Shown: one piece after another, positions 41,547-43,737 of the stretch
Layout of the letters: each line of letters starts with the position of its first letter
Position numbering within the stretch: position 1 is the stretch's first letter
Origin: Flavobacteriales bacterium
Lineage (GTDB): Bacteria; Bacteroidota; Bacteroidia; JANQJC01
Assembly: GCA_028281825.1 (NCBI GenBank)
Contig: JANQJC010000113.1
Location: 1 to 43,737, forward strand
Length of the DNA: 43,737 nt
Direction of reading: 5' to 3'
Position numbers and translations under genes: made by a program
The notes under the pieces: model-generated
What the model was told of the DNA's origin: nothing
Databases searched by the model: none
Seen by the model: the letters and a program-made list of their open reading frames with translations, nothing else

Positions 41547-43737
41547 TTAGTAATGCTGCCTACTACATATATCTTTAAAGCTACAATAAGAGCATATAGC
41601 AATGTCATCGGTTTGACTGAAAGGTGTGCTTAAATCGTATACCTGTGACAACAAGAGCATTAGGCTATTCTCAAATGATTCCATATCTTCATTGGAGAGA
41701 AACTCAGGCCGAACTTTTCTATCAGTCTTAACCATTTTCACCCCACTCAAATCCCTAAACGAGATAATACCCGAACTTAATTCAGTAAGATGTTTTGCCT
41801 GATACATATAAGCATACATAAGTAATTGGAAAGCCTTATTGAGTTTTGTGTTGGTGTGAAAATCTTCCCAATCCTTCACATACAACTCCCTGTTTTCTAC
41901 TTGTCCTGTTTTGTAGTCTATTATGGTGCAGGCTCCATTGTATTTCTCAATCCTATCAGCTTTTCCGTGTAGTTTTACTTTGATTGTCTCTCCAGTTTGC
42001 GGTAATTTTATTTCCAGTTCTCTGGCCAAATCTTCTTCCAGGCTAATTAACTCAATAACTCCCTCTTTCAACCTTTCCATTTCCAGTTCAATAAATCGTG
42101 TTAAATACCTAATGGCCACTTTCAGGGTTAGCAAGTTTTTACCATACTTGAGCTGGTTACTTTGATGTACTTCAATGAACACCTGCCTTACAACAGGTTC
42201 TATTTGCTCTTTTAGTACTTTCAACTCTTCACTGTTCAGTTGCTTTCCCTTAAAGCCTTTGTAAAGTTCTTCTACCGAATTATGCAGTATAGTGCCAAAA
42301 GTATGAGCAGCTACTTTTTCTTCAACTTCCTCAATTTCAGATAATCCGATTACGTACTTGTAGTAGAACTGAAGTGAACAATTCCGGTAGGTATTTAATG
42401 CAGATGGTGAAAAGCCTTTCTCAGCCCTCTTTCTTAGTATTTCTATAATTCCATCATTCTTAGGAATGGTTATCGGGGCTTCCCTCTCCTGCGAAGAAGG
42501 TTGCATAATAGCAACACTCTCCTTGATTACAATTTCAGGGTTTAATCTTGGTAGCTCATTCACAATTTGTGTAATAAAGCGGCTCTTCTCCCCTGCTCCA
42601 AAATCATCCGTTTCCGAATTATAAACAATAAAGACGTTTTTAGCCCTTTGGAGCAACCTGTAAAAATGGTAAGCATAGATAGCATCCCTGTCTTTGTATA
42701 CTGGCAAACCATATATCCTCTTGAGTTCATAGGGCAAAAATGAGGTTAGCTTGCTATTTGCCGGAAGAAACCCTTCTGAAACAGAGAGCAATATCACATT
42801 ATCAAAATCAAGATTTCGGGTTTCCAGCATCCCCATTATTTGCAGTCCTTGCAAGGGTTCTCCATAAAATGGAATCGCAGACAGTCTAATTAATTGATTA
42901 TAAACCATCCTTAGGGCTTTAATACTAAGAGATATACTACTAACAATTATCAAATCCTCTAATTGATGATTGATTTTGTACAGGTTAAAAAGAAACTCAA
43001 TTTCAACAGGTGTTTTTTCCTTCTCTTTAAGTATAGCATCACTTGCTAAAACCTCTTTTAGTTGAATAACAATCGTTTCGATGGACTGTACGGCCAACAT
43101 GGGGCTCTGTTTCCAATCATTAAAGAGTGTATCAATCGCTGAGTTTATAGGTGGGTTAAGTTCTTTAATCAATCCTTTAATCTCATCAATGGCATAAAAC
43201 ACCTTATTGCTTTCGCTTATCCTTCTTACCAGTCTCTGGGAGATGCTCACCCGTTTGTTGTCTACCAACAATAGCTGTATATAGGGGTGCCTGAACAGCT
43301 GCACAATATCACTATGATAGAACTTGAGGGGTTCATTTTCCTCCTTATACCTGTATGCGTTTTCATGCAACGCGAATATGCTACTCACCATGCTTGCTAT
43401 GGGTGTATTCTTGAGTGGATAACCCATAGTCACGTTGGCTTGACTAATATTATCCGGTAATGAATGCAATACTGGTAGCATTAAGTTTTCATCAGCTAAA
43501 ACCAGTGCCCAGGATTTAAAATTGGGTGCTGCTTTTGATTTCGCGAGTATATCACCGGCAATTTTTGCTTGATTGGCATTACCCGCAGTGGCAATTATTT
43601 CAATATTCTTATTGCCATTTTCAAAGTTGGATGATATCCAATTGGCATTTGCTTTATTAGGAAACAATTCTTCTTCCTTAAGCAACTTTCTCATAAAAGT
43701 TCCAGCCTCCTGCGAGGAGTTTGGCATATAGTAAGTA
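41547..43737 (-). CDS. PD-(D/E)XK nuclease, AddB/RecB-like (5' partial)
   Basis: The frame stays open to the right edge, so the N terminus lies outside the window; about 730 residues are visible of a usual 900-1000 or more. Numbering from the ATG at 43727, residues to about 430 resemble the helicase-like part of AddB, without visible Walker A. The C-terminal nuclease (about 440-726) has the stretch GKADRIEKY with D591, then IIDYKTGQ with D604 and K606, the nuclease core. Cys residues C450, C712, C715 and C721 match the [4Fe-4S] arrangement of AddB. It should work with an AddA-type helicase to process double-strand breaks. The ATG at 43727 is not a real start. No addA gene is in the window. 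Confidence 0.88.
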   Translation of the reverse strand, partial: TYYMPNSSQEAGTFMRKLLKEEELFPNKANANWISSNFENGNKNIEIIATAGNANQAKIAGDILAKSKAAPNFKSWALVLADENLMLPVLHSLPDNISQANVTMGYPLKNTPIASMVSSIFALHENAYRYKEENEPLKFYHSDIVQLFRHPYIQLLLVDNKRVSISQRLVRRISESNKVFYAIDEIKGLIKELNPPINSAIDTLFNDWKQSPMLAVQSIETIVIQLKEVLASDAILKEKEKTPVEIEFLFNLYKINHQLEDLIIVSSISLSIKALRMVYNQLIRLSAIPFYGEPLQGLQIMGMLETRNLDFDNVILLSVSEGFLPANSKLTSFLPYELKRIYGLPVYKDRDAIYAYHFYRLLQRAKNVFIVYNSETDDFGAGEKSRFITQIVNELPRLNPEIVIKESVAIMQPSSQEREAPITIPKNDGIIEILRKRAEKGFSPSALNTYRNCSLQFYYKYVIGLSEIEEVEEKVAAHTFGTILHNSVEELYKGFKGKQLNSEELKVLKEQIEPVVRQVFIEVHQSNQLKYGKNLLTLKVAIRYLTRFIELEMERLKEGVIELISLEEDLARELEIKLPQTGETIKVKLHGKADRIEKYNGACTIIDYKTGQVENRELYVKDWEDFHTNTKLNKAFQLLMYAYMYQAKHLTELSSGIISFRDLSGVKMVKTDRKVRPEFLSNEDMESFENSLMLLLSQVYDLSTPFSQTDDIAICSYCSFKDICSRQHY

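Noticed and set aside
1-43737. Mobile elements, prophage, CRISPR array, tRNA or rRNA genes
   Set aside because: No transposase or integrase motif, no regular spacer array and no cloverleaf or rRNA sequence was seen on either strand by eye.

Overview
This window is ordinary chromosomal DNA from a member of the Bacteroidota. The signs are AT-rich sequence, two proteins with type IX secretion (T9SS) C-terminal sorting domains, a DUF4835/PorD-type protein, promoters of the Bacteroidota type (TTG or TTTG, about 19-21 bp, then TAnnTTTG), and the conserved run bamD-rpoZ-coaBC-porD-recN. The gyrA-TPR pair divergent from clpC resembles what I recall from Cytophagales, but I cannot fix the order or genus. 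I see no rRNA, tRNA, CRISPR array, transposase or prophage. Genes at both ends are cut by the window: a TPR-adenylyl cyclase on the left and an AddB-like nuclease on the right.

Region by region: 1-6.4 kb holds the cyclase, an orphan small protein, two paralogous zinc-free MDR oxidoreductases on either side of an LCIB-type carbonic anhydrase homologue, and a SnoaL-like protein. 6.4-12.2 kb holds a Rieske-glutamate synthase fusion, a glycerophosphodiesterase, a secreted unknown, an AlkC-like glycosylase, a bestrophin and a Qnr-like pentapeptide protein. 12.2-16.2 kb holds an HMA-AraC regulator in an operon with a polytopic membrane protein, an orphan OmpR-type response regulator and a glycosyltransferase. 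16.4-23.8 kb holds gyrA with a TPR lipoprotein-like or secreted partner, clpC, and a ParE-type toxin-antitoxin pair lying between two near-identical terminators exactly 600 bp apart. 23.8-25.1 kb holds an orphan membrane protein and a noncoding, palindrome-rich repeat element.

25.1-31.1 kb is a housekeeping block on the minus strand: bamD-rpoZ, a terminator, then coaBC-porD-recN-fabI (outer-membrane assembly, RNA polymerase, CoA synthesis, T9SS, DNA repair, fatty acid synthesis). Divergent from it is a serine palmitoyltransferase/cysteate acyltransferase-family enzyme followed by a universal stress protein. 33.4-37.3 kb (minus) is a tight group: a T9SS-secreted protein, recF, a DUF721 protein and an SLC13 transporter. 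37.4-39.6 kb (plus) is a translationally coupled trio: an extended SDR, a reductase strikingly like eukaryotic 3-ketodihydrosphingosine reductase, and a small four-helix membrane protein. The SPT-like enzyme and the KDSR-like enzyme together supply the first two steps of sphingolipid or sulfonolipid (capnine) long-chain-base synthesis. The right end carries a second, PKD-containing T9SS protein and the AddB-like nuclease.

The best leads are the long-chain-base genes with their uncharacterised small membrane protein, the LCIB-like carbonic anhydrase with a perfect 14-bp palindrome just upstream of its start, the MITE-like noncoding element, and the toxin-antitoxin pair between duplicated terminators.
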